From positions 36,570 through 100,569 of the forward strand of contig JAFDVZ010000010.1 of NCBI GenBank assembly GCA_018268715.1: DNA of 64,000 nt. Reading direction: 5' to 3'. Shown here in pieces: positions 36,136-44,079 of the stretch (position 1 is its first letter; the number at the start of each line of letters is the position of its first letter). The notes under the pieces were generated by a model. The model did not search any database, had not been told where the DNA came from, and saw only the letters and a program-made list of their open reading frames with translations. Made by a program: the position numbers and the translations under genes. This DNA comes from Acidobacteriota bacterium (GTDB lineage: Bacteria > Acidobacteriota > Terriglobia > Bryobacterales > Bryobacteraceae).

Positions 36136-37997
36136 CGCCGCGGCCTCGATTTCCGCGTTGCCGCGACCAGGAGCGCCTTTTCACGATCCTGCGAGATGGC
36201 CTCCACCGACGCCTGGAAACGATAGACGCGCTCCAGGCTGTGGTTGACGTTCGAATACCCACGAATCGGCTCAAACAGCGCCCGGGCGCGGTCGAAATCG
36301 CCCTGCATGATGGGCAGCAGGCGCCGCTGATCCACGGTCGCGGACGCCTTCACCCACTGTTGATACTCGTCGATGGCGGTGTGCAGGTAGACGTCGCCCT
36401 GCTGCTCCATCTCACGCGGAGCGAGTTTGTGGCCCAGGCGCTCGGCGGCCTGAAACTCGGCGATGGCCTGCCCTTCGTTGTGCAGATGGTACACGTAGAG
36501 CCGGGCCAGGGCCAGGTGCGGGTCGGGCGATTTGGGCGAGAGCGACGCGGCCTCGCGGAACCGTTCGAGCGCCTCATCGGGCGACGCATCCAGCTTCAAG
36601 TACCCGTCGCACAGCGCGAGCTGTCCGCGCAGTTCCGCCGACGCCGGCCGCAGTTCAACGGCGTGCGCCAGGGCCGTCCGCGCCTTGGCCCAATCGAAGC
36701 GTTCGGGCGGTGAATCCGTGCTGTTGCGGTAGTCTTCGATGACATCCTCGCCAGCCGCCGCCAGTCGTCCCGCCAGGGGATCCGCAAGGTAGGACGCCAG
36801 CGCGTAACGGTTGAAGTAGGTGTGCGTCCGGTCGAGCCTTTGGTACAGTTTCCAATCCGATTCGATGACGGAGGCGTCCGCTTTCGCATAATCGCGACCG
36901 GCCCGAAGCGGTGCGCTGTCGTTCCAGAACCGGTAGAGGTGCGACGCCGGGATAAAGCACACCAAGCCGATGACCAGCCCCGCGATGAGCGACCACGCGA
37001 CCACCTTGAACTCGCCGAACCGCCGGGATACGGTGCGGACCGCGGCGGAAGGCCGGGGCACGGTGCGGGACGAGCTCGATCGCGCCTTCTCGACCGTGGC
37101 GTTGGCGTCCCAGGCAGGTTCGCGCGCGTCTTCGGCCGTCGTTCGCTTGCCGTCGAGAAACGCGTGCAGGTCCTCGCCGAACGCGACCGCAGTGGGGTAA
37201 CGCCGCGCAGGATCGGCCGCCAACGCCTTCCAGATGATGCCCTTCAGCGCGGCCGGACAATCGTCGGGAAGCGCCCGCGGAGGCCGCCGAGACTGGATCA
37301 GGTTCTCGAGTTTCCGCGTGGTGTGCGCCTGATACGGCGGCATGCCGGCCACCATCTCATACAGGCTGACGCCCGCCGCCCACAGGTCGGAAAACGGATC
37401 CACATTGCCGCTCTTGATGCGTTCGGGCGAGCAGTAGGCCGGGCTCCCCAGGTTGTGCTGCGTCAGATTGCGGGTGGCCGTGATGGCCTTGGCGATGCCG
37501 AAATCGAGCAGCCACACCTCGCCCGACGAGCCGATCTGGATGTTGTGCGGCTTGATGTCGCCATGCACGACGGCGCGCTTCTGCCCGTCGATTTCCGCCT
37601 GAAATGAATGCAGCGTCTGCAGCTGCGAGCAGATTTCGGCGCAGTAGCGCGCCGCCCGCCGCGCCTCAATGCGCGTGTCCTTACGGATCACCTCAGCCAG
37701 GCTCCGGCCCTCGGCGTACTGCATGGCGAGGAAGAAACAGCCGTCCCGCTCGCCGTGCTCGTACACCTCCAGAATCCGCGCGTCCAGGGCGTGCAACTGC
37801 TGTTGGATCATGGCGCCGCGGCGTTCCGCGTCCACCACCAGTTCGGTGAGGGCGTCGCGGCATTGCTCGACAATCTTGAGCACCACGCGCCGGTCCGCTT
37901 CGGGATCGAGCGCCAGGTACACGTCCGTCATGCTGCGGCCCAGCTTGCGGATGATCTCGTACTTGCCGAATTGCGTGAAATGGAGCGCCGGGGTCAT
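36126..37997 (-). CDS. Membrane Ser/Thr protein kinase with TPR-like extracytoplasmic domain
   Basis: 623 aa. ATG at 37997 is chosen because of GGAGGTGA five bases upstream; it starts MTPALHFTQFGKYEI. The kinase domain (about 12-285) has K41 (VVLKI), HGDIKPHN with D147 (HGD in place of HRD) and DFG at 165-167, then SPAYCSPERI and SDLWAAGVSLYEMV. The Gly-rich loop is degenerate (LGRSMTDVYLA). A single TM helix lies near 340-360 (VVAWSLIAGLVIGLVCF), and the C-terminal 250 residues carry TPR-like helices (SAELRGQLALCDGYLK, DPHLALARLYVYHLHNEGQAIAEF). Mycobacterial PknB has PASTA repeats there instead. Its neighbours suggest it phosphorylates FHA-bound or wall-synthesis proteins. Confidence 0.92.
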   Translation of the reverse strand: MTPALHFTQFGKYEIIRKLGRSMTDVYLALDPEADRRVVLKIVEQCRDALTELVVDAERRGAMIQQQLHALDARILEVYEHGERDGCFFLAMQYAEGRSLAEVIRKDTRIEARRAARYCAEICSQLQTLHSFQAEIDGQKRAVVHGDIKPHNIQIGSSGEVWLLDFGIAKAITATRNLTQHNLGSPAYCSPERIKSGNVDPFSDLWAAGVSLYEMVAGMPPYQAHTTRKLENLIQSRRPPRALPDDCPAALKGIIWKALAADPARRYPTAVAFGEDLHAFLDGKRTTAEDAREPAWDANATVEKARSSSSRTVPRPSAAVRTVSRRFGEFKVVAWSLIAGLVIGLVCFIPASHLYRFWNDSAPLRAGRDYAKADASVIESDWKLYQRLDRTHTYFNRYALASYLADPLAGRLAAAGEDVIEDYRNSTDSPPERFDWAKARTALAHAVELRPASAELRGQLALCDGYLKLDASPDEALERFREAASLSPKSPDPHLALARLYVYHLHNEGQAIAEFQAAERLGHKLAPREMEQQGDVYLHTAIDEYQQWVKASATVDQRRLLPIMQGDFDRARALFEPIRGYSNVNHSLERVYRFQASVEAISQDREKALLVAATRKSRPRRWR

Positions 37998-38002
37998 GCG
38001 AG

Positions 38003-38947
38003 TCACCTCCAACCAGGCACCGCCGAAAGCAGTTGCGGGGCGAGCTTCTCAAGCGCGCCGATCAACAGCATGCCGAGCACAATGCCGACCGCGAGCCACA
38101 CGATGCGCCCGGCGATGCGCTTCCATCGCCGCCCGTTCCGCATGCGCGTGATGGCGTGCCGACCGCGCGCCTCGGCCATTTCGGGCGAATAGACGCCCAG
38201 GTAATCCGGCCCAGCCACGAAGATGACGCTGACGTTGTCCAGCCCGCCCCGCTCGTTGGCGGCCTCCACCAGCAGCTCCGCCGTCTCGCCCGGATCGCCG
38301 GCATACGTCTCCACAATCCGGCCGATCTCGGCCGAAGTCAGCGCGTCGCTCATCCCGTCGCTCGCCATCAGCAAAGCAGCGGTGGAATGGAACGGGAAGC
38401 TCTTGTACTCGATGAAGGTTTCGTCGTCGGGCCCGCGCGGCTGCGTGCCGACGTCGCGGAAGACCTCGTTGCGCCGCGGATGCGCCATGGCCTCGGCCTC
38501 GGACAATTCGCCCAGGTCCTCCAGTTCGCCAACCGGCGAATGGTCGGACGTCATCTTGCGAAGCGCGCCGTTCCACACCAGATACAGCCGCGTATCGCCG
38601 ACGTGCCCCACCGCGACCGTGTCGTCGCGCACCACCGCCAGCGTCATCACGCAGGCCATCCCGGCGCAATCCGGGTCCTTCCCCGCCAGTTCGAAGATGT
38701 CGTTGTTGGCGGCCGCGATCGCCCTCCGCAACTGCCGTTCGACGTCGTCTTCCTGCACGGCCAGCTCGCGAATCACCGCATCCAGCGCCGTCTGCGCCGC
38801 GATGTCCCCCGCCGCATGGCCGCCCAACCCGTCGATGACCAAGTACACGCCCAGGTTGTCATCGGCGTAGATCCGGTCTTCGTTCACCTGTCGCAACGGC
38901 CCGGTGTCGGTGGCGACGCCGGACCGGCAGCGGACGGCCGTCCTCAC
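38003..38947 (-). CDS. PP2C-family Ser/Thr phosphatase with C-terminal membrane anchor
   Basis: 314 aa with a GTG start at 38947 that overlaps the stop of the 33-aa gene (GTGA). Metal-binding motifs are present: QVNEDRIY, VIDGLGGHAAG, GHVGDTRLYL, LMASDGMSD and DNVSVIFV. A TM helix near the C-terminus (IVWLAVGIVLGMLLIGAL) leaves the catalytic part in the cytoplasm, as in mycobacterial PstP, although PstP has an extracytoplasmic domain after its helix and this one has about 15 residues. It should reverse the kinase encoded just downstream. The stop codon TGA lies inside the kinase ribosome binding site, so translation is tightly linked. Confidence 0.94.
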   Translation of the reverse strand: MRTAVRCRSGVATDTGPLRQVNEDRIYADDNLGVYLVIDGLGGHAAGDIAAQTALDAVIRELAVQEDDVERQLRRAIAAANNDIFELAGKDPDCAGMACVMTLAVVRDDTVAVGHVGDTRLYLVWNGALRKMTSDHSPVGELEDLGELSEAEAMAHPRRNEVFRDVGTQPRGPDDETFIEYKSFPFHSTAALLMASDGMSDALTSAEIGRIVETYAGDPGETAELLVEAANERGGLDNVSVIFVAGPDYLGVYSPEMAEARGRHAITRMRNGRRWKRIAGRIVWLAVGIVLGMLLIGALEKLAPQLLSAVPGWR

Positions 38948-39045
38948 GCCTCTGGCCTCCCTCGCCAGTTCAGGGCCACGAACACGACGACGAAGGCGGC
39001 AAAAGCGGCCACGAAGATCGCCGGAGCCTGCGGAGGAAGCGTCAT
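38944..39045 (-). CDS. 33-aa single-pass membrane microprotein in the kinase/wall operon
   Basis: Missed by standard length cut-offs. ATG at 39045 overlaps the FHA gene stop (ATGA, TGA at 39044-39042), and its TGA at 38946-38944 overlaps the phosphatase GTG start (GTGA). The product starts MTLPPQAPAIFVAAFAAF and ends NWRGRPEA; residues about 8-26 form a TM helix rich in Ala, Val and Phe with a positive tail that should lie in the cytoplasm. The exact fit with both neighbours by 4-base overlaps is the evidence that it is translated. Possible roles: anchor or regulator for the phosphatase or the SEDS-PBP protein. Confidence 0.65.
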   Translation of the reverse strand: MTLPPQAPAIFVAAFAAFVVVFVALNWRGRPEA

Positions 39046-39860
39046 CGCCGCACCTGAAACACCAGCGTCAGCACTTCGGCGACGCCGATTTCAGCGCGTT
39101 CGGGCAGCAGTTGCTCGGCGTCCCGCTTCAGCCGCTTGCCGTCGAGCCAGGTGCCGTTGGTGCTCCGGTCCAAGATGGAGAACACGCCGGTGGCCGCATC
39201 GCGCCGCAGGACGACGTGCTCGCGCGAGACCTCGTCGTTGGTGTAGAGCGCCAGGTCCATGGGCTCATCGTCGGCGCCGCGGCCGATGCGCACCTGATTC
39301 TGCCGCACCAGGTACAACTGCGGCCCGCTGTCGTCCTCATAGCGGATTTCGGCGAAGATGCGGTCGGTTTGGCGGCGGGTTTCGGTGGGTGGCTGCGGCT
39401 CGGTGGGGACGCGCGTCTGCGTGACGGAGGGCTCGCGATTCATAAGCGTGGTCTTCGCGCCCTGGAAGCCCGGCTGCGCGGCCTCGCTCAGGTCCGAGTG
39501 GATCTCGACGTCGCCCACGGGAACCGTGTCCTCGATGTCGGCGAAGAAGTGGATCACCCAGTCCTTGGCGGCGATGCGGTATTCTTCTGAGGTCTTCCGG
39601 CGAATCCCGAGGACCTTCGTCTTGCCGTTCAGTTGCGCCACGCGCGCGCCGAGAGCTCGTTTCGCATCCTCGGCGATCAGCGGGAAAACGCCCGTCAGGC
39701 GCGCGTGATCTTCCGGATGGAGATAGACGCTGAAGACGCACGGCAGCAGGATGGTGTAAGCCATCTCAAACTCGCCCAGCTCCATATTTCGGAGCAATTC
39801 ATCGATAATCGACTTGCCGCTGAGCCGTTGGGTCCCCACGATAGGGCTATTCTGCGCCAA
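39042..39860 (-). CDS. FHA-domain protein (FhaA-like, first copy)
   Basis: 272 aa with a TTG start at 39860 preceded by GGGGGA at about 7 bases; the frame runs further up, through the promoter and into the antisense of the DUF2911 gene, which is not credible. The N-terminal 120 residues (FSVYLHPEDHARLTGVFPLIAEDAKRAL) resemble DUF3662 of FhaA. An FHA domain fills about 185-272: VRIGRGADDEPMDL, VSREHVVLRRD, FSILDRSTNGTWLDGKRLK, all classic. It should bind phosphothreonine on the kinase or its targets. Founder gene of the six-gene operon reaching to 32175. Confidence 0.85.
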   Translation of the reverse strand: MAQNSPIVGTQRLSGKSIIDELLRNMELGEFEMAYTILLPCVFSVYLHPEDHARLTGVFPLIAEDAKRALGARVAQLNGKTKVLGIRRKTSEEYRIAAKDWVIHFFADIEDTVPVGDVEIHSDLSEAAQPGFQGAKTTLMNREPSVTQTRVPTEPQPPTETRRQTDRIFAEIRYEDDSGPQLYLVRQNQVRIGRGADDEPMDLALYTNDEVSREHVVLRRDAATGVFSILDRSTNGTWLDGKRLKRDAEQLLPERAEIGVAEVLTLVFQVRR

Positions 39861-39895
39861 GTTCTTTCCCCCATCGGACTGACGTACGCTATCGC

Positions 39896-39918
39896 GGCGG
39901 GTTTCAACCTTACCCGCC
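39896..39918. promoter_or_regulatory. Inverted repeat in the promoter region of the fha-pstP-pkn operon
   Basis: GGCGGGT / ACCCGCC arms with a 9-base spacer (TTCAACCTT) lie 36 bases upstream of the TTG start at 39860, in the 114-base gap shared with the divergent DUF2911 gene. It could be an operator or leader hairpin. On the minus strand the spacer contains TTGAA, possibly part of a -35 box. Confidence 0.35.
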
Positions 39919-39974
39919 AGATGTAGGAAAAGTAATGACCGTGCTAACCTGCCCTCCAGAGGAGAACATTCCCG

Positions 39975-40508
39975 ATGAGAACCCTGTCTCTGGTAGCCGC
40001 CGGTCTTGCCGCCGCGGCCCTTCTGATGGCCCAAACCGGCAATCGCCGCGTCACTAAGAACGAGAAGAGCCCGTCGGCCGACACATCGGTCAGCATCGGC
40101 GCCCATAAGATCACCGTTGAGTACAACGCTCCGTCAGCCCGCGGGCGCCAAGTGGAGGGCAACCTCATTCCGTACGGCCAGGTGTGGCGCTTCGGCGCGG
40201 ATTCAGCCACCACCATCACCACGGAGGCCGACGTGACCATCGGCAATCTGAAAGTGCCGAAAGGTGCGCACACACTGTACATCCTCGCCACCGAGCAAGG
40301 CTGGACTCTGATCGTGAATCAGCAGACAGGCCAGTGGGGCACCGTATATCAGGAAGCCAAGGATTTGGGCCGCGTCCCGATGCAGGTGACCAAGCTGTCC
40401 GCGCCGGTCGAGACGCTCAAGATCACGCTGGAACCGGCCGGCGGCGGCGCCACGCTGAAGGCGCAGTGGGGCTCGACTCAGGCCGTCATCGCCATCAAAG
40501 CGGACTGA
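39975..40508 (+). CDS. DUF2911 exported protein
   Basis: 177 aa with signal peptide (RTLSLVAAGLAAAALLMAQ). AGAGGAGAAC lies 8 bases before the ATG. DUF2911 features: ITVEYNAPSARGRQVEGNLIPYGQVWRFGADSATT is split across the typical strand pattern (NAPSARGR, GQVWRFGA, then GAHTLYILATEQGWTLIVN). Function of the family is unknown; it is beta-rich and periplasmic. One base lies between its stop and the next ATG, so it is cotranscribed with the DUF1080 gene. Confidence 0.88.
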   Translation: MRTLSLVAAGLAAAALLMAQTGNRRVTKNEKSPSADTSVSIGAHKITVEYNAPSARGRQVEGNLIPYGQVWRFGADSATTITTEADVTIGNLKVPKGAHTLYILATEQGWTLIVNQQTGQWGTVYQEAKDLGRVPMQVTKLSAPVETLKITLEPAGGGATLKAQWGSTQAVIAIKAD

Positions 40509-40509
40509 C

Positions 40510-41448
40510 ATGCGATACGTCGCTTTGATCGTGCTGATTGCGGGAGTGGCCATCACTCCCGCTCTCTCGCAAAAGGAATCGCGAGTGGCTTTGGTCGGGC
40601 GTTGGGATCTCACCGTTAACACCGGCAAGGAGACCTACCCTTCCTGGCTCGAATACCGCGAGTCGTCAAACGGTCCAACGGTGCGCGTGGTCGGCAAGGC
40701 GGCCAGCGTCCACCCAGGTCAGGATGTGAAAGTGGAGGGCGCCACGCTGACCTTCACGACGTCGGAGTGGTTCGACAAACCCACGCGAGTCACCTGGGAA
40801 GTCACCGCTTCGGGCGCGCGGCTGACCGGGACCCAGAAACGCGCGGACGGCACGATCGGCCGAATCGTCGGAACGCCGCAACCGTCGCTCAAGCACGCGG
40901 CCCCGGTGCACTGGACGGACCCGGCGCCGCTGTTCAACGGAAAGGATCTGGCGGGCTGGGTCCCCGACGATCCGGCTAACAACCATTGGAAGGCCATCGC
41001 GGGCGAGTTAGTGAACGAGAAGGCCGGCGCGAATCTGCGCAGCACGCGGTCGCTTCGGGATTTCAAGCTGCACATCGAATATAACTGCCCGGACGGGGCC
41101 AACAGCGGCGTCTATCTTCGCGGACGTTACGAAATCCAGGTAGCCTATCCGAAACCGGGCGCGAGCGACCGCCTGCATGACATGGGCGCCCTGTACGGCT
41201 TCATCGCTCCGTCGGCCGACCTCCCGCGAAAGCCCGGGACGTGGGAGACCTACGACGTGACTCTGATCGGCCGGATGGTAACCGTTGTCCGCGATGGAGT
41301 CACGACCATCGAAAACCAGGAGATCCCCGGCATCACCGGAGGCGCGCTCGACAGCCGGGAGGGCGATCCCGGATTCATTTATCTGCAGGGCGACGAAACC
41401 GGCGGCAACAAATACCGGAAGATCACGATATCCGTTCCGGAGCAGTAG
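40510..41448 (+). CDS. DUF1080 (3-keto-disaccharide hydrolase-type) exported protein
   Basis: 312 aa with signal peptide (YVALIVLIAGVAITPALSQ). Residues 20-130 are an extra beta domain (VGRWDLTVNTGKETYPSWLEY). From about 137 the 3-keto-disaccharide hydrolase domain appears: APLFNGKDLAGWVPDD, DFKLHIEYNCPDGANSGVYLRGRYEIQV, WETYDVTLIGRMVTVVRDGVTT. This concanavalin-like fold binds and may cleave oxidised disaccharides or glycosides. Its stop TAG shares a base with the next start (TAGTG). Confidence 0.9.
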   Translation: MRYVALIVLIAGVAITPALSQKESRVALVGRWDLTVNTGKETYPSWLEYRESSNGPTVRVVGKAASVHPGQDVKVEGATLTFTTSEWFDKPTRVTWEVTASGARLTGTQKRADGTIGRIVGTPQPSLKHAAPVHWTDPAPLFNGKDLAGWVPDDPANNHWKAIAGELVNEKAGANLRSTRSLRDFKLHIEYNCPDGANSGVYLRGRYEIQVAYPKPGASDRLHDMGALYGFIAPSADLPRKPGTWETYDVTLIGRMVTVVRDGVTTIENQEIPGITGGALDSREGDPGFIYLQGDETGGNKYRKITISVPEQ

Positions 41449-42200
41449 TGGGCGGCCCGCGTCCGCCGGATGCGCTGCTCCACGCGGCCCCGCCCTCGGA
41501 AACGGCTCTGCTCGATTATGTCCGTTTGCGGATCAGCCGCGCGATGCTGGAGGAGATCGCCCTGAACACCCCCGCCTGCCTTCTGAGCGCGCTTGAGGAG
41601 CTGTTAAGGCCGGTCTCCGGGTTCCGCATCGACGGCCCTGCGCGCGAAGCGCTCGAACTCGAGCGCTGGAATCAACCGGCCGGTGAGCAAGCGCACTGGA
41701 AGCGCCTCTTGGCCACCGCCCTTCTGCTCCGGAGCGCGGGCCGGCTCCCGTCCGGCGCGTCGGGCGAAGACGGGTTCCTCATCGACACCTCAGCCGCCAC
41801 AGTCCGCGCTCTCGGCGAAAGCGCCTCCGCGCTCGGCCCCGAAACCAGTCGTTTGGCCATCTGTTTTCTGCTGTGGATATTCGACGCGCAGCCGCGTCCC
41901 TGCTTCCGGGCCTTCCCCGCATTCGTGGCCGTTCTGCTGACGGATGCGGCGGGAAAGCCCACCACGAAACTGGCGCCCGGCCAGATGCTCGCCTGGGTCG
42001 AAGGCGTCGAAGCCGCCTGCCGGGCGGAGCTTGGGTGGCGCGTTGCCTCCACTCGTTGGCTGATCGGCCTCAACGGGTACGAGAATCTCGCCGCGCACCG
42101 CGAACGGTGGACCGCTACGGTCGCATCCGCGGACGGCCCGATGGCCCGCGCCCTCGCCGGCTATCTGTCGCGAGTCAGCGCGCAGCCGTCCGGCGTCTAA
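41448..42200 (+). CDS. Unknown 250-aa cytosolic-looking protein
   Basis: GTG at 41448 shares one base with the upstream TAG; CCGGAG eight bases earlier can serve as ribosome binding site. The frame extends further left only as shadow of the DUF1080 gene. The product is helical and Ala/Leu-rich, with no signal peptide: it opens with PPSETALLDYVRLRISRAMLEEIAL, then several helices (LATALLLRSAGRLP; ETSRLAICFLLWIFDAQ; WLIGLNGYENLAAHRERW). I recognise no family. It converges with the phosphatase/ADP-ribosylglycohydrolase gene so closely that their stop codons overlap by four bases. Confidence 0.7.
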   Translation: MGGPRPPDALLHAAPPSETALLDYVRLRISRAMLEEIALNTPACLLSALEELLRPVSGFRIDGPAREALELERWNQPAGEQAHWKRLLATALLLRSAGRLPSGASGEDGFLIDTSAATVRALGESASALGPETSRLAICFLLWIFDAQPRPCFRAFPAFVAVLLTDAAGKPTTKLAPGQMLAWVEGVEAACRAELGWRVASTRWLIGLNGYENLAAHRERWTATVASADGPMARALAGYLSRVSAQPSGV

Positions 42201-44050
42201 CTCCCCAGCGTCGCCAGCAATTCGGCCAAATACATAGCGTCGGTCGGCCAACACGCTGTGGGACGAGGGCGGTTAACTCCCGGTAGTCCCCTGAGCGGAC
42301 GCACGGTCAACACACGATCCACCCACTGTGCGGGAAACCTCCGAAATCCGTAGACGGCCCCCAGCAGCGCGCCCGCCGTGGCCCCGTTGGTGTCGGCGTC
42401 ACCGCCGCGAGCCACGGTGTCGATAACTCCCTCCGCCGGGCCACTAGCGTGGAGTAACTGATAGAACGCATTCTGCAAAGCAGTCAGCACCCAGCCCTGG
42501 CGGTCCAGGTAACCCGGCGGCGCGGCGTGACGGGCGCTGGACAAAGCCCCGGCGACCGGCTGACTTACGAACCGGCGAGCCGCTAACTCAGCCGTCCAGT
42601 CATACACGGCCTGGGCGCCATCGCCCGTACGAATCGCCTGCGAGATAGCCGCGCAATAGAGCGCGCTCGCCTCCCGGCACACGGTGTGGGAGTGCGTGAG
42701 CCCCGAGTCGCGCCCCCCCTCTTCGTACGCCTGCTCCGGCTCGCACGCGATTCCGACCGGAGACACCCTCATCAAGGCGCCGTTGGACTGGCTAACTCCA
42801 TTGGCCGACGAGCGGCAAGCCTCGCCCGAGGATTGACCTTCGGCTACGCGGCGATCCGCGTGAGCCAATACGCCGCTGGTCGTCGACCCCATGTCGAAGG
42901 GCCGGGAGCGGAACCATGCCAGGTACGCCCGGGCCGCCTGGTCGGAATCATAACGTCCCGTTCGGATCATCGAACGCGCCAGCACCAGCGCCATCTCCGA
43001 GGCGTCGGTCGGCTGTCCCGCCAGCGTTCCCCACACACCGCCCGTCTCGAGCCGCGTCACGCCGTCCGGATGAATGGTGGCGATCCGCTCGGGCGTCTGA
43101 AACTCGACCAGCGAGCCCAGCGAATCGCCGGCAAGCTGGCCGATCATGCAACCCTGCGCGCGAGACAACCGTCCCGGGTCACGTAGAGCGCGTCCCCGCT
43201 CGGGCGTCAGAAATGGAGTTGTCCGATCCCGCAGGCCGCGCGTGACGCCCCGCCAGTTCCGGGCCAGCAGGTCCGCGATTGTGACATCCGCGCCGCCCGC
43301 GCACATGCCCGAACAGTCGGAAACGCCGTCTTCGCCGTAGGTCATCGTCGCGCCCACCCCGTCGGCGAGGCGTCCACCGGCGCCCATCAGCAGCGCATGC
43401 CCCGCCGCGTAATCCCATGAATGCGGCGCATTCAACGAGATGGTGGCGTCGGCCTCTCCCACCGCCATCAAAGCCAGCCGATAGGCGATGCTGGGCGAAC
43501 CGCGAAACCGCATCGGGTACATCGCCCTCGCGTTCAACTCGATCTTGTAGTCGGAGTACGTCGACGCCAACACCGTGGAATCTTCCGTAATGCGCGAGGG
43601 CCACGCGCGCTCCACCGGCTTGCCGTCGCGTGTCACCGGCCCACATCCGCGCGCCCACGCGATCAAATCCCCGGCGCTGTCGGGAGCGCAGTAGGCGTAA
43701 ACCACGCCCAACACCGGAGCTCCGTCCCGCACCAGCGCGATGGCCACGCTCGCGCCTCGAAAGCCCCGCAGGAAATCGGCGGTGCCATCGTTCGGATCCA
43801 CAATCCAGGTATGTCGCTCCGGATCGCGCGCTGTCGCCCGCGCGCCTAACTCCTCGCCCAGATAGCCGTATTCTGGGAACGCCTCGGTGAGTTCGCGCAG
43901 GATGCCGGCCTCCGCGATTTCATCGATGTCGGCGTGTCCGCCGAAGCCGCGCGGTCCGCCGGGCCGGTGAAACTCCTCGCGCAGCATTTGGCCCGCCCGT
44001 TCAGCGGCGGCGATGGCGGTCTGAAGCTGGACGTGGTAGGAATCCGGCAC
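42197..44050 (-). CDS. Fusion of inositol-monophosphatase-like phosphatase and ADP-ribosylglycohydrolase
   Basis: 617 aa from GTG at 44050; the frame reaches 44257 without support. N-terminal half (1-285): IMPase-type metal sites GEE (65-67), WIVDPNDGT (82-90) and HSWDYAAGHALL. C-terminal half (about 315-617): the ADP-ribosylglycohydrolase pattern GCMIGQLAGDSLGSLVEF, TDASEMALVLARSM, QSNGALMRVSPVGI and GGDADTNGATAGALLGAVYG, with the Mg-binding Asp cluster intact. The join suggests one substrate route that both removes phosphate and cleaves an ADP-ribose or N-glycosidic bond. No signal peptide. Probably cotranscribed with the HAD and Lon-N genes upstream. Confidence 0.9.
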   Translation of the reverse strand: MPDSYHVQLQTAIAAAERAGQMLREEFHRPGGPRGFGGHADIDEIAEAGILRELTEAFPEYGYLGEELGARATARDPERHTWIVDPNDGTADFLRGFRGASVAIALVRDGAPVLGVVYAYCAPDSAGDLIAWARGCGPVTRDGKPVERAWPSRITEDSTVLASTYSDYKIELNARAMYPMRFRGSPSIAYRLALMAVGEADATISLNAPHSWDYAAGHALLMGAGGRLADGVGATMTYGEDGVSDCSGMCAGGADVTIADLLARNWRGVTRGLRDRTTPFLTPERGRALRDPGRLSRAQGCMIGQLAGDSLGSLVEFQTPERIATIHPDGVTRLETGGVWGTLAGQPTDASEMALVLARSMIRTGRYDSDQAARAYLAWFRSRPFDMGSTTSGVLAHADRRVAEGQSSGEACRSSANGVSQSNGALMRVSPVGIACEPEQAYEEGGRDSGLTHSHTVCREASALYCAAISQAIRTGDGAQAVYDWTAELAARRFVSQPVAGALSSARHAAPPGYLDRQGWVLTALQNAFYQLLHASGPAEGVIDTVARGGDADTNGATAGALLGAVYGFRRFPAQWVDRVLTVRPLRGLPGVNRPRPTACWPTDAMYLAELLATLGS

Positions 44051-44079
44051 TGTTACAGCATACGTTAACCGCTCGTGGG

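Noticed and set aside
38033..39424. 463-aa plus-strand frame
   Set aside because: Antisense shadow of the phosphatase and FHA genes.
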